Positions 34,582 to 44,136 of a DNA stretch of 64,000 nt are shown here, one piece after another (position 1 is the stretch's first letter; each line of letters begins with the position of its first letter). The DNA lies in the NCBI RefSeq assembly GCF_001420595.1, contig NZ_LJIX01000006.1, positions 2,899,058-2,963,057 on the forward strand. The letters are read 5' to 3'. A program made the position numbers and the translations under genes. The stretch comes from Cytobacillus solani. Its GTDB lineage: Bacteria; Bacillota; Bacilli; Bacillales; Cytobacillaceae. A model generated the notes under the pieces. The model ran no database searches. It was given only the letters and a program-made list of their open reading frames with translations, and was not told where the DNA came from.

Positions 34582-35520
34582 ATGTCTTCTGCAGGAGTTT
34601 TTTTGCAAGAAATGTTTGTACTGTACGGTATTGGGATTCTGGGGTTTATTGTAAGGAAAAAAGGAGTTTTAAATGAACACGCCAATGATGTGCTGACACA
34701 TTTGATTTTATCTATCACATTACCTGCCCTCATTTTATTCTCATTAGATATTTCATTTTCCGTCGATATTGTAAAAGATTTTCTTTGGCTCATTTCTATG
34801 TCTATGTATATCCTTGTCCTTTCTTGCTTTTTAGCAAAGTGGATGAAAAAACGGGCGAGGCTTGAAAAGAAACAAAAAAATGTATATGAGGGCTTGATTA
34901 TTTTTGGGAATCAAGGGTTTATTGGCTATGCTGTTAGTTTCATTCTTTTTGAAGAGCAAGGAATTATTTATTTAACTATCTTTAATTTATGTTATTTAAT
35001 ACTCATATGGACGTACGGAATATTCCTATTTAGTAATAGTACAATCAACTGGAAACAAATTTTTTTGAATCCTGGAATTCTTTCTACATTCGTCGGACTT
35101 ATTCTTTTTCTGCTTCCAGTCAATTTGCCTGTAATGGTTTCTAGTGGATTAGAAAGCGTGGGCAAAATGACAATTCCTCTTTCCATGATGCTGATTGGCA
35201 GCCTGGTCGCCAATGTAAATTATAAAGATCTTTTTCTATCGATCAAAAATAGATACTTATGGAAAATGGCAATAGCTAGACTGTTATTCATTCCCTTTTT
35301 ATTACTCCCGTTTGCTTTTATATCTTTTCCGTTTTCATTGCTGATTACTGCCATTCTCGTATCTGGAATGCCTGCTGCCCCAACGATCACACTGTTCTCA
35401 CAGAAATATGGTGCAGACACTTTATTTGCTTCGTTAGGTGTATTAATCACTACTTTGCTATGTATCGTCACCATCCCATTGCTATATTTGATTCTAAACA
35501 TTATTTATGTTCATTTTTAA
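34582..35520 (+). CDS. AEC family transporter (auxin efflux carrier type)
   Basis: The 312-residue protein has ten predicted helices in two inverted halves, with NQGFIGYA in the first half and SGMPAAPTITLFSQKYGAD in the second, as in the AEC family of organic-acid or amino-acid efflux carriers. AAGGGGTG precedes the ATG. Confidence 0.88.
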   Translation: MSSAGVFLQEMFVLYGIGILGFIVRKKGVLNEHANDVLTHLILSITLPALILFSLDISFSVDIVKDFLWLISMSMYILVLSCFLAKWMKKRARLEKKQKNVYEGLIIFGNQGFIGYAVSFILFEEQGIIYLTIFNLCYLILIWTYGIFLFSNSTINWKQIFLNPGILSTFVGLILFLLPVNLPVMVSSGLESVGKMTIPLSMMLIGSLVANVNYKDLFLSIKNRYLWKMAIARLLFIPFLLLPFAFISFPFSLLITAILVSGMPAAPTITLFSQKYGADTLFASLGVLITTLLCIVTIPLLYLILNIIYVHF

Positions 35521-35614
35521 TGCATATTGACTTTGTAAAAATTTATTTAGTGTTTGTATCACATGGTGTACCTACATTTTAGTTACACATCCTTTTATCA
35601 AGGCAGATTTTTGA

Positions 35615-36643
35615 TCAAGTGAAGTATTCAAGTTTTGCATTCGGAAAGAACTTTTTCATATATTCAAAAAGATGACTTTTCAAATCCTCTTCTTCCTCTT
35701 TTTGATAAATATATTTACCAATCCCGTATTTTCCCCATTTGTATCGTCGCTTCTCTTCATCTAACTCTAATTTTGTCATTGGATAGTTCTTTTCAATGAC
35801 TCTTTTTGCTGGTTTTGTAAAACGATGCTGAATGAACTCAAAGGTTAAATCTTCTTTCCCTTCTGGAGGCAGTTCCTTTTCTAATCGTTCAAACATATGA
35901 TAGTAACCTTCCTCCCAGCCTTCATGCAGGTAAATGGGGGCGACGATAAAGCCAAGGGGATATCCCGCTCTTGCAACTTTCCCTGCCGCCTCTATTCTTT
36001 TTTCTAAAGGAGAAGTCCCCGGCTCAAAGTTCTTAATGACGTAATCTGCATTTACACTAAAGCGAAACCTTGTCCTTCCATTATGTTTCGCATCAAGCAG
36101 ATGATCGACATGATGAAACTTTGTGACAAATCGCAGCTTTCCAAGTTCAGATTTTCCAAAGTGCTCAATTGCCCTTTTCAAGGAATGGGTTAAGTGGTCT
36201 ATCCCTACAATGTCAGATGTACAGGACGCTTCAAATCTTGTCAGCTCTGGTGCCCGCTCTTCCATATATTTATCGGCGGCTTCTAGAATTTCATCCACAT
36301 TTACGTAAGTTCGAATATATGGTTTACTCCCCATCGTTGTTTGTAAATAGCAATAGTGGCAATGTCCCATACACCCTGTTGCAAATGGAATGGCATATTC
36401 GGCTGATGGCTTTGACGTATCAAACTTTAATGTTTTTCGAATACCAACAACGAGCGTTGACTTTGCCAACCGGTATCTTTGTAAATCATTATCACCAGGG
36501 AGATTCCTTACTTGGTTGTGAGAAGTAGTATACCGAATTTCCACATCCATCTTTTTAAATTTTTCCAGTAGTTCTTTTCCTAATGGATAATCTAAGCTTT
36601 GTGGCTCAAAATATACAAGTCTAGGTGTAAACGGTTTATTCAT
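35615..36643 (-). CDS. splB: Spore photoproduct lyase
   Basis: The 342-residue radical-SAM enzyme has the cluster motif CMGHCHYC (CxxxCxxC), preceded by PFATG. It repairs the thymine dimer spore photoproduct formed by UV in spores. Length agrees with B. subtilis SplB. It overlaps splA by 4 bp and has its own AAGGGGTG. Confidence 0.96.
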   Translation of the reverse strand: MNKPFTPRLVYFEPQSLDYPLGKELLEKFKKMDVEIRYTTSHNQVRNLPGDNDLQRYRLAKSTLVVGIRKTLKFDTSKPSAEYAIPFATGCMGHCHYCYLQTTMGSKPYIRTYVNVDEILEAADKYMEERAPELTRFEASCTSDIVGIDHLTHSLKRAIEHFGKSELGKLRFVTKFHHVDHLLDAKHNGRTRFRFSVNADYVIKNFEPGTSPLEKRIEAAGKVARAGYPLGFIVAPIYLHEGWEEGYYHMFERLEKELPPEGKEDLTFEFIQHRFTKPAKRVIEKNYPMTKLELDEEKRRYKWGKYGIGKYIYQKEEEEDLKSHLFEYMKKFFPNAKLEYFT

Positions 36644-36885
36644 TCTAACACCCCTTCAGACAAATCTCCGTAATAATAATTATAAGCAGCATTTGCCTCT
36701 TCTTCAGTGGAATAAACAGCCATTTCATTTGATAAAGGATAATAGGTCTCATATAAAAACAAAGCCAACTCGTTAGGTTTATCAGGATTATTCACTACAG
36801 CTGCCGCTTGAATATTTGCCACATCCTGTGTATGCGGATTTCGGTAGAAAACATAAACAACATCGCCTGCTTGAAAATTATTCAT
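36640..36885 (-). CDS. splA: Spore photoproduct lyase regulator SplA
   Basis: The 81-residue protein starts MNNFQAGDVVYVFYRNPHTQ and is encoded directly upstream of splB, the arrangement of the splAB operon. SplA resembles TRAP and represses splAB. GAGGTGAG precedes the ATG. Confidence 0.92.
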   Translation of the reverse strand: MNNFQAGDVVYVFYRNPHTQDVANIQAAAVVNNPDKPNELALFLYETYYPLSNEMAVYSTEEEANAAYNYYYGDLSEGVLE

Positions 36886-37091
36886 TATCTCACCTCATTA
36901 ATTGGGACAAGGTTCCTATCTCTTTGTCCCGTTATCTCTCTATACAATTTTGCCTTTTGTTCTTGAGTTTATGTTTTCTTTTTTATGGAAAGTGTTAAAC
37001 TTGGCGAATAGAACTTTTTTGTTTAAAGTTCTTTAATCAGCTCATAATAACCTTTGATACACCTAAATATGAAATTGGAGTTGATTGCAAA

Positions 37092-37457
37092 ATGACATTT
37101 GAGGCTAGGAACTCTACTGAAGCTGCACTTATTAAATACAAAGAAGGACTCGGCATGTTTATGAAAAAAATGCCTGAATTTGCCAGTCATTTTAATTCTT
37201 TTACCGAAGCTTGCTTTCAAGAAGGTTCGTTAACTCAAAGAGAGAAGCAATTAATCGCACTAGGGATTAGTCTTCACGCACAGGATGAATATTGTATTAT
37301 TTACCATACAAAGGGCTGCCTTGACCAAGGATGTTCTGAACAAGAAATTCTTGAAGCTGTCGGTGTAACAGCAGCTTTTGGCGGTGGAGCATCCATGAGT
37401 CAGGGAGTTACTCTTGTTCAAGAATGTATTGTGGAATTGAACCAAAGAAAGCAATAA
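37092..37457 (+). CDS. Carboxymuconolactone decarboxylase family (AhpD-like) protein
   Basis: The 121-residue helical protein has the AhpD-like segment [20 protein letters not shown], with one Cys and a following His, and [15 protein letters not shown]. The usual CxxC of AhpD is reduced to ExxC, so peroxidase coupling is doubtful. It is followed 13 bp later by a flavin-binding-fold gene, likely one operon. Confidence 0.85.
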   Translation: MTFEARNSTEAALIKYKEGLGMFMKKMPEFASHFNSFTEACFQEGSLTQREKQLIALGISLHAQDEYCIIYHTKGCLDQGCSEQEILEAVGVTAAFGGGASMSQGVTLVQECIVELNQRKQ

Positions 37458-37470
37458 AGGAGTAGAATGC

Positions 37471-37893
37471 ATGGTCCAAAAAGATTTAAAGGAACAAATT
37501 GTTAAGATTATTTCTAACCATCGGACTGGGGTCCTTTCATCAGTTGAAAATAATAAACCCCATTCACGATATATGACTTTTTATAATGATGATTTGACCT
37601 TATTTACACCTACGAAGAAGGGTACTGAAAAAATAGAAGAAATGAAAAAAAATCCTTCAGTTTCTATTCTCCTTGGATTTGAAGACAAAGGGCTAGAAGA
37701 TGCCTATGTTGAAATTTCCGGAAAAACGATGATAAAAGACAGCCCAGAAGTCAAAACAAAATTATGGAACGAATCTTTTTCTAACTGGTTTGATGGACCT
37801 GAAGATCCCAATTATGTATTACTTCAAATACAGCCAGAAGTGATTCGGCTCTTAAACATTCATGGAGAGCCATCACAAGAACTGATTTTGTAA
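37471..37893 (+). CDS. Pyridoxamine 5'-phosphate oxidase-like (general stress protein 26-type) protein
   Basis: The 140-residue split-barrel protein contains HRTGVLSSVENNKPHSRYMTF and LTLFTPTKKGTEKI, typical of the YdaG/GSP26 branch of FMN-binding stress proteins. Catalytic role unknown. AAAGGAG precedes the ATG. Confidence 0.85.
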   Translation: MVQKDLKEQIVKIISNHRTGVLSSVENNKPHSRYMTFYNDDLTLFTPTKKGTEKIEEMKKNPSVSILLGFEDKGLEDAYVEISGKTMIKDSPEVKTKLWNESFSNWFDGPEDPNYVLLQIQPEVIRLLNIHGEPSQELIL

Positions 37894-37900
37894 AGAGTCA

Positions 37901-37926
37901 AGGGACAGGGAAAATTCCCCGTCCCT
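37901..37926 (+). terminator. Terminator of the two-gene stress operon
   Basis: AGGGACAGGG/CCCCGTCCCT forms a stem with a 6-base A/T-rich loop 8 bases after the stop codon. The T run is short. Confidence 0.6.
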
Positions 37927-38100
37927 ATCATTTATTTATAATGATTAACCACCCAGCACTTTCCTTAAATTTCCATGTTGCCATCAGAGTAATGATTAAA
38001 ATGAGTTCAAAACCATTTGTTAGTGCCTCACTACAACTTCCCTTTTTTCTATACAGACAATTTCATTCGTATTTAGTATGAGCATATAAAAATGATTTTT

Positions 38101-39067
38101 TCATAATAATTTAAAACTAGATCCATCAATCAACTCAACATCATTCCTCTGCTTTACTTCTTCCATTAATTGAAAAAGTGCTTGATCTTTCATTTTTGCT
38201 TCAATCATACAATCAATTTGTGGAATTGACCCATTCACTTCTTTTAAAAAGTCAAAGAACAAGGAAAGATCAATATAATCAGCATGATGCCGGAACTTCT
38301 CTTCAGATTTTGGGCTTGATATATGGATTTTCAGTGGAAGTAGCGAGTATTTCCACGTATCCACGACTCGTTCCCAATTTACCTCCCAACGAGGATTTTG
38401 GTATAATGCTAGATGGTGATGGTAATCAAAAACGAGAGGAATTCCGAGCTTTTCACACAAGTACAGCGTATCTTCAAGGTTAAAACTAGTGTCATCATTT
38501 TCAAGCATGATCATTTTTTGGATTGATTTTGGGACATCCATCCAATTTTCTATAAATCGCTCAAGGGATTGTTCAGTTTCATTATAGTTGCCACCAACAT
38601 GCATGACACACCGGTGTGTAGGATCGATTCCCATTCCTTTTAGTAAACGATAGTGCATTATAAGTGTTAATATAGAATTTTTCAAAACATCCTCTTTTAT
38701 GAGAATTAAGTACGACAAAATGATCTGGGTGAAAATCAATCCTCATCTGATGTTTTTTAGAAAAATCCCCAATTTCCTTTAATAACGCCTTAAGCGGCTT
38801 CATATAATTCCAGTCAAGCAATTCCTCATGGTTAGCCAACGGAATCAGCCGAGAAGTTAAGCGATAAAAGTGAATGGATGATGCTGCATTATGCCTGAGC
38901 AGTCTCAATGTATTTTCAAGATTTGATATCGAAATTCTCTCTAGTTTTCGAACCGCTGCCTCACGATCTTCAATCTTCTGAAACTGTGAAAAGGTCATTG
39001 TTTTCGAAGGAGAAGCATTCTTTAACTCCATACTCATTGCCACATAGCCAAGTCTTACAATCGTCAT
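38101..39067 (-). pseudogene. UV damage endonuclease UvsE, frameshifted
   Basis: The N-terminal part (MTIVRLGYVAMS..., to HPDHFVVLNS) is in one frame from 39067 and the C-terminal part (KEDVLKNS..., CVMHVGGNY, DYHHH, HISSPKSE) in another, down to 38101. The frame changes at about 38702 in an AAAA run where three A would keep the frame. UvsE/UVDE is a TIM-barrel endonuclease that nicks 5' of UV lesions. An intact, diverged copy lies 1.2 kb away, so loss may be tolerated. A sequencing error is the alternative. Confidence 0.88.
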
Positions 39068-39086
39068 TCTCCACATCCTCACATAA

Positions 39087-40103
39087 CTATTTCTCTTTTT
39101 TCTTGGCGAGTTTATCTTTATCAGATGTAGTGGGCGGCTGTTCCATCCATTCATTCTTAATCATGATGTCCGCTCCATCCTTGGCGTATATTGCAACTTC
39201 AAGAGATAGTCGTTCATAATTCAATACTAGATCGGTTCGTTGACTTGCAGCTGCTGATGTTGCATAGTTGCCTGTTCCTGCTGCACTTAATAATGCCATA
39301 TGAAACATCATTAGTTTATCTGAAAATGGTGGGATTGTTGAATCAGTAATAGAGACATCTGCTGAAACAGGTGCTTGTACATTATTATTATTGAGAGCAT
39401 CTGCGAATATTTTCAAGTGCTTTTGTGAAATATCTCTTCCTCTTAACATCCATTTTTGAATATTTTTATTTGGAGAAGTTTGTGCAAAACTAAGTGATAG
39501 CTTACTTCCAATTTGATTCGTTAACCCATTCATATATAAATGTGAGATCTCAACCGCATTCAGTGGTCTTTGTTTACTGAAAAGAGAGTACCCGCTTAAA
39601 TACTTTTTACTGTCTACATAATCTGTTTTAGTTGGATAGGGAATATAAGGTGATCTAATAAATAAACCTTTAGAAAGTAAAACATCCGTACTTTTATCAA
39701 ATAAATCCGAAGTTTTTTGAAGACCCTCCATGAAATATTTTTTTACATCTTTCCTAGCACTCATAGAAACAAATCCACCATACGCAAGCATCCCAACTTT
39801 TGCCATATGAGCTATATACGAAAGCATAAAAGGGTCCGTATATAAGCGTGGGGCATTTAAATTCACATCACTTTCAGTAAATCCTATTGGTAATGCAATG
39901 GCTTCTTCCTGAAATAGGCGAGTCATCTTTTCTATGTTGGTGGAAGATAGATTATAAGCAAATTGAATAATCGGACGTATATCTTCATCTTCTATAGTGG
40001 CTAAAAAATACCCTAAGACGCATTGGGACATACTATCATTCAAGTAAGAAGTCCAAAAACAAGCAATTTCAGAAGAAGTCAATTGAGGATGATGGACAGT
40101 CAT
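39087..40103 (-). CDS. DUF3231 family protein, two-domain
   Basis: The 338-residue helical protein holds two DUF3231 repeats (about 5-165 and 180-320). DUF3231 proteins are ferritin-like bundles found in spore formers; their role is unknown. It lies between two uvsE genes on the same strand. Confidence 0.85.
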   Translation of the reverse strand: MTVHHPQLTSSEIACFWTSYLNDSMSQCVLGYFLATIEDEDIRPIIQFAYNLSSTNIEKMTRLFQEEAIALPIGFTESDVNLNAPRLYTDPFMLSYIAHMAKVGMLAYGGFVSMSARKDVKKYFMEGLQKTSDLFDKSTDVLLSKGLFIRSPYIPYPTKTDYVDSKKYLSGYSLFSKQRPLNAVEISHLYMNGLTNQIGSKLSLSFAQTSPNKNIQKWMLRGRDISQKHLKIFADALNNNNVQAPVSADVSITDSTIPPFSDKLMMFHMALLSAAGTGNYATSAAASQRTDLVLNYERLSLEVAIYAKDGADIMIKNEWMEQPPTTSDKDKLAKKKEK

Positions 40104-40262
40104 AACTGTATTCCCTCCAAATAATATTTTCTTTGATATAAAAAATATTATTTGCCAATTAGCGTATAATTATGAATCAAGGATATGATGATATCTAGTT
40201 GAATAATCTTTCATAAATTTGAGTCTCATGCATTAAAAGTTTACCTAGCTACATAACCGAAA

Positions 40263-40294
40263 CAAAAAGGACAATATTCTTGCCCTTCTGTCCC
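40263..40294 (-). terminator. Terminator of uvsE
   Basis: GGGACA... pairs with ...TGTCC on the minus strand, followed by TTTTTGTTT, 2 bases after the uvsE stop. Confidence 0.6.
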
Positions 40295-40296
40295 GT

Positions 40297-41250
40297 TTAC
40301 CATACTAATGACGAGCTTGTTAACCGTTTTACTCCACGGATAGTGGCTATTTCTTCTACAAGCTTTTGCATCGCAAGATTTTTCTGTTTTGCCTCTATCA
40401 TAATATCTATATCGGTATTATGTTCTCTAGCCATTTTCAAAAAAGGAAGGACAAAATCCAATGAGACGAAATCTGCATGAGATCGAAATGCCTTTTCAGA
40501 CTTTGGTGAAGAAAGATGAACCTTCGGAATGAGCCCAGAATTTTCCCACGTGTTAAAAATTCGATGCAAATACTGTGAAAGGTCACCATTTCCTTTATTT
40601 GCCATGTAATGGTGATAATCAAGGATCATTGGCATATTCTCTTTCTCACAAGTACGGAGTGTTTCTACTATATTAAAAGTCTTATCATCATTTTCAAGTG
40701 TTGTTAATTTTTTTATATGAGTAGGCAAGCTTTTAATATTTTGATGAAATCGTCTTAAAGCCGTTTCTTTATCCCCATATGCTCCGCCAATATGAATATT
40801 AATGATCGCATGTTCGGTAATCCCCATGGCTTCAAGCATCATATAATGAAATTGCATATCTTTAATCGAATTCACTGTCACTTCTTCCCGCGGACTTGTA
40901 AATAATGTAAATTGATTTGGATGAAAGCTTGGACGTAACTTTTGATCTTTTACTATTTGTCCTAGTTCTTCCCACTCTGCTTTAAACGGTGTCATGAAAT
41001 CCCACATAACTTCTGGATGAGTGGCTAGTGGAACAAGTGAGCTTGAGAACCGATACAATTCTATTTCATGTGCCATGTTATAATATAGAATTCTCTTTGT
41101 ATGATGTATATTTTGTGCAGTTACTTCTTTTACCTTATCCATCCGTTCATCCTTAGGAAGTGCCGAATAGCGAGCAAATGTTAAGGACTTTGAAGGACTC
41201 GCATCCCATAAACCTAATGCGTTTGCCACATAGCCAAATCGAATCTTCAT
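40297..41250 (-). CDS. uvsE: UV DNA damage repair endonuclease UvsE
   Basis: The 317-residue TIM-barrel protein has the conserved UVDE elements FGYVAN, SFHPNQFTLF, INIHIGGAYGDK, TLENDDKTF, MILDYHHYMAN, KVHLSSPKSEKAFRSHADFV and MIEAKQKN, including the metal-binding His, Glu and Asp. It gives light-independent repair of pyrimidine dimers and abasic sites. It is intact, in contrast to the copy downstream. Confidence 0.94.
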   Translation of the reverse strand: MKIRFGYVANALGLWDASPSKSLTFARYSALPKDERMDKVKEVTAQNIHHTKRILYYNMAHEIELYRFSSSLVPLATHPEVMWDFMTPFKAEWEELGQIVKDQKLRPSFHPNQFTLFTSPREEVTVNSIKDMQFHYMMLEAMGITEHAIINIHIGGAYGDKETALRRFHQNIKSLPTHIKKLTTLENDDKTFNIVETLRTCEKENMPMILDYHHYMANKGNGDLSQYLHRIFNTWENSGLIPKVHLSSPKSEKAFRSHADFVSLDFVLPFLKMAREHNTDIDIMIEAKQKNLAMQKLVEEIATIRGVKRLTSSSLVW

Positions 41251-41347
41251 TGATATCTCCTTTATTTCTTATCATTCGGAATTTCCATTTCGTTTTCTTA
41301 TCCAACACCCGCTTAGACAATTTTTCCTCTCCCTTTTTCCTAGCAAA

Positions 41348-42685
41348 TTAACCAATCATTATTTTTCCCTCTGGATAATGAAAAGCATCCCGCTTACGTC
41401 TCATTGTTATTGCAAGTGCAATGGTAAGAGGACCGACTCTCCCAGCAAACATAGTTAAAATGATTATAATTCTTCCCATCAAAGATAATTCTGGTGTTAA
41501 TCCCATGGAAAGCCCTACAGTTCCAAAAGCTGAGGTAGCTTCAAAGAGATACATAATAAAATTGTGCCCTCTATCTGTAATGGATAGAATCATGGTTACT
41601 GTAACAACGATAAATAGTCCGATTACGGTAACTGTAAGGGCCTTTAATATCGTCTCCATCACAATTTTGCGTCTAAAAAGCACAACATCTTCTTTTCCCC
41701 TGATCTGTGTCCAAACTGCAGCTGCTAAGACGGCTAAGGTCGTTATTTTGATTCCCCCTGCTGTTGATCCAGAACCTGCACCAATAAACATTAGAATGAT
41801 TGTCAAAAATAAAGTCGAGTGTGTTAAATCCCCTATCGGCAACGTATTAGCACCTGCCGTTCTTGGGGTTACCGCTTGAAACAAAGAGCCTAATACCTTT
41901 CCTTGAATGGATAGCGGTTCTATTGTTTTAACATTTCCAAATTCAAAGAGAAAAATGAAAATCGCTGCTCCTATCGTTAGCATTAATGTTGTATAAATTA
42001 CAACCTTTGAATGTAAGGATAGCCGGCGGGTCTCCCTATATTCATACAAATCATTCATTACAAGAAAACCTAATCCACCAAGTGTGATTAACGCACTAAT
42101 CGTAAGAACTACTGTTGGATCTCCTACATAGGACGTTAAACTCTGAAAGTTGCCCATTAAATCAAAGCCAGCGTTATTAAAATTGGATATCGCATGAAAG
42201 AAGCCGTAATAAATCGCTTTCCCTATTGGCATATCCAGAGAAAAACGAATAGAAAGAATGATTCCACCTGCCATCTCAATCAAAGCAGTAAAAAGCAGAA
42301 TTCGTTTCACTAACCTTACGACACCTGCAATGGAAAGATGGTTAACAGCTTCTTTCAAAAGTAATCTATCTTTCAATGAAATCCTTTTTCCAAGAAGAAG
42401 AAATAAAAAAGTGGCAAATGTCATAAATCCTAGGCCGCCAATTTGAATAAGAGATAATATCACCAATTCACCAAACATTGTAAAGGTATCACCCGTATCT
42501 ACCACTACAAGACCTGTTACACAAGTGGCAGATGTGGCAGTGAATAATGCATTAATGAATGAAAGACCTTTCCCATCTTCTGTAGCAACGGGGAGAGTCA
42601 ATAGTAACGCGCCTATTAGAATGACAGCTGCAAAGCCCAAAACAAGAAGTTTTGGAGGATCAAGATTGAATTTATGTTTTTTCAT
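41348..42685 (-). CDS. KtrB/TrkH-type potassium uptake channel subunit
   Basis: The 445-residue protein has four membrane-pore-membrane repeats with selectivity loops SATCVTGL, NNAGFDLMG, RTAGANTL and SAFGTVGLS, each with the filter Gly. This fits KtrB/KtrD of Bacillus, the ion-translocating subunit of Ktr. No ktrA/ktrC gene is adjacent. The long leader carries a c-di-AMP riboswitch, as known for Bacillus K+ uptake genes. Confidence 0.92.
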   Translation of the reverse strand: MKKHKFNLDPPKLLVLGFAAVILIGALLLTLPVATEDGKGLSFINALFTATSATCVTGLVVVDTGDTFTMFGELVILSLIQIGGLGFMTFATFLFLLLGKRISLKDRLLLKEAVNHLSIAGVVRLVKRILLFTALIEMAGGIILSIRFSLDMPIGKAIYYGFFHAISNFNNAGFDLMGNFQSLTSYVGDPTVVLTISALITLGGLGFLVMNDLYEYRETRRLSLHSKVVIYTTLMLTIGAAIFIFLFEFGNVKTIEPLSIQGKVLGSLFQAVTPRTAGANTLPIGDLTHSTLFLTIILMFIGAGSGSTAGGIKITTLAVLAAAVWTQIRGKEDVVLFRRKIVMETILKALTVTVIGLFIVVTVTMILSITDRGHNFIMYLFEATSAFGTVGLSMGLTPELSLMGRIIIILTMFAGRVGPLTIALAITMRRKRDAFHYPEGKIMIG

Positions 42686-42733
42686 TGTTATCTCCTGACT
42701 ATTCTGACCTATTTAATACCAATAAACTGAACA

Positions 42734-42878
42734 CAAAAAGACCATGATAACGTTTCTCCAAAATGTGGCATGCAATATCTGTCCTGGTCATGTCGTGAAA
42801 GACTATCACGCACCTGACTGTTGTTTGATAAATTTTGCATTCCCACATTCTTTATAAAGAGAAAGTAATCATGGTCTA
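42734..42878 (-). ncRNA. Long imperfect hairpin in the ktr leader
   Basis: GACCATGATTACTTTCTC (42859-42876) pairs with GAGAAACGTTATCATGGTC (42740-42758). Inside it AATGTGGGAATGC pairs with GCATGCCACATT, and GTCAGGTGCGTGA with TCACGACATGAC around a short loop. The outer stem is followed by CTTTTTGTG, so the whole 140-nt structure could end transcription between the riboswitch and ktrB. Confidence 0.6.
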
Positions 42879-43011
42879 CTTAACGCCCAGCAAGTCATTA
42901 AACTCTCTTTGCGTTCCGTCTTCCAAGAAACTTTAATATTCATACGCATAACAAAAAGACCTACGTATTAGTCAGGCTGCTCCCTTGCTTTCACATAACA
43001 AAAAAGCCCCC

Positions 43012-43160
43012 TGAATTAAGGTGGTCTTATGACCTCCTTCGCTTTAGCCGACGAAGTTAGCTGACGGGTAGGATGGCGAAAGAGTAACTCATCCCTTCTG
43101 CATGCAGAATTAACCCCAAAAATTGGGTCCTCCGTTCTCAAAATTGAGATTTGGCCGATA
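43012..43160 (-). promoter_or_regulatory. c-di-AMP (ydaO-yuaA) riboswitch
   Basis: The minus strand carries the motif blocks of this class: TTGAGAACGGAGGACCCA, TTTGGGGTTAATTC, GCAGAAGGGATGAGT, CTCTTTCGCCATCC, CCGTCAGCTAACTTCGTCGG and GAAGGAGG. A hairpin AAGGAGGTC/GACCACCTT and then GGGGGCTTTTTT follow. These leaders switch genes off when c-di-AMP is high; they typically precede K+ transport and cell-wall genes. Confidence 0.92.
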
Positions 43161-43405
43161 TCAAATTATTATTTATGGAAGTATTTTACGCCAGCTATAA
43201 ATCTTTGTAAACCCCCTTTTTTGTCAATAAATTGTCCTATTTATCTATATCCGTTCATTTTCATAAGATAACACTATAAAAACTCGACCTTGCTAATTAT
43301 TCCTTTGTTTTTCGAAAACTTAATCAACATAATTTTATCTTGACAAGAATGAAGCGTGGACATTATGATAAATTTCATGAAAATCAGAAGACTAATGGAG
43401 GCATT

Positions 43406-43771
43406 ATGTTAAATTCTAAAAAGAAATTAGAAGCTGAAATAAGTGCAGCATTTATTAAATTCCAGCGTAATCTAATCGGTAGAGGACCACAGGAAGCCAA
43501 AACTTATATTATCAATGATATGCTAATCATCCGTTTTAAAGGTGTCCTTACTGTTGAAGAAAAACATCTTGTCAATAATACTTCTGGTAAAAAACTTGTA
43601 AAACAAATGCGATCGCTTCTCCGTGAAATGTACAGTGAAGATTATGAAAACATCGTAGAACATCACACTGGCTGCAAGGTTCTATCTTCTCATAGCGATA
43701 TTAGTACAAAAACTGGAGAAAGAATTGAAGTGTTCATTATGGATAAAGACTTAGAGAAATGTTTCAGCTGA
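43406..43771 (+). CDS. DUF2294 family protein
   Basis: The 121-residue protein matches DUF2294 (QRNLIGRGPQEAKTYIINDM, LVKQMRSLLRE, VFIMDKDLEKCF). Function unknown. GGAGG four bases before the ATG at 43406 decides the start; the frame is open further upstream but unsupported. Confidence 0.82.
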   Translation: MLNSKKKLEAEISAAFIKFQRNLIGRGPQEAKTYIINDMLIIRFKGVLTVEEKHLVNNTSGKKLVKQMRSLLREMYSEDYENIVEHHTGCKVLSSHSDISTKTGERIEVFIMDKDLEKCFS

Positions 43772-43837
43772 TATTTATAGATTATTCACTTCACAGAATT
43801 GACGGACATTCATATTTTTTATTAAAGGCGGGAAAGC

Positions 43838-44032
43838 ATGAGGAAATCCTCTTGTAGATTTATTGTTAATGCTGTCGGAAAAGGCGGACAAACTTATTTA
43901 ACCCATTGTCAGGACAAACATGAACTAAAGAAATGGTTAGCTGAGCATCAGGATGATTTATTAATGAATGAGTTAAAAATCATAGATAGGAAAATGCATC
44001 CGTTACTAAAGCTATTTTCTAGAAAAATATAA
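43838..44032 (+). CDS. Small hypothetical protein, 64 residues
   Basis: A short, basic, soluble protein (VGKGGQTYLTHCQDKHELKKWL) of unknown family. AAAGGCGGG precedes the ATG and a terminator follows 25 bases after the stop. Confidence 0.6.
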   Translation: MRKSSCRFIVNAVGKGGQTYLTHCQDKHELKKWLAEHQDDLLMNELKIIDRKMHPLLKLFSRKI

Positions 44033-44056
44033 ACATTGCAATCTATAGAAAATATA

Positions 44057-44101
44057 AAGCCTGTCAATACACCTTTGTTATAAAAGGGTTTTGACAGGTT
44101 T
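44057..44101 (+). terminator. Terminator after the 64-residue ORF
   Basis: AAGCCTGTCAA/TTGACAGGTTT forms an 11-bp stem with one G-T pair and a loop of about 23 bases that contains a second small stem. Confidence 0.65.
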
Positions 44102-44136
44102 ATTAATGTTACCTTACTTGTTTCACTGGATTTTAA

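Noticed and set aside
38101-39067. Programmed frameshift in uvsE
   Set aside because: The AAAA run lacks the slippery heptamer and downstream structure expected, and UvsE is made from one frame in other bacteria, so a mutation or sequencing error is simpler.
41421-41879. 152-codon plus-strand ORF with hydrophobic residues
   Set aside because: It is the mirror of the KtrB-type gene; membrane-protein genes often leave long hydrophobic frames on the other strand. No ribosome binding site.
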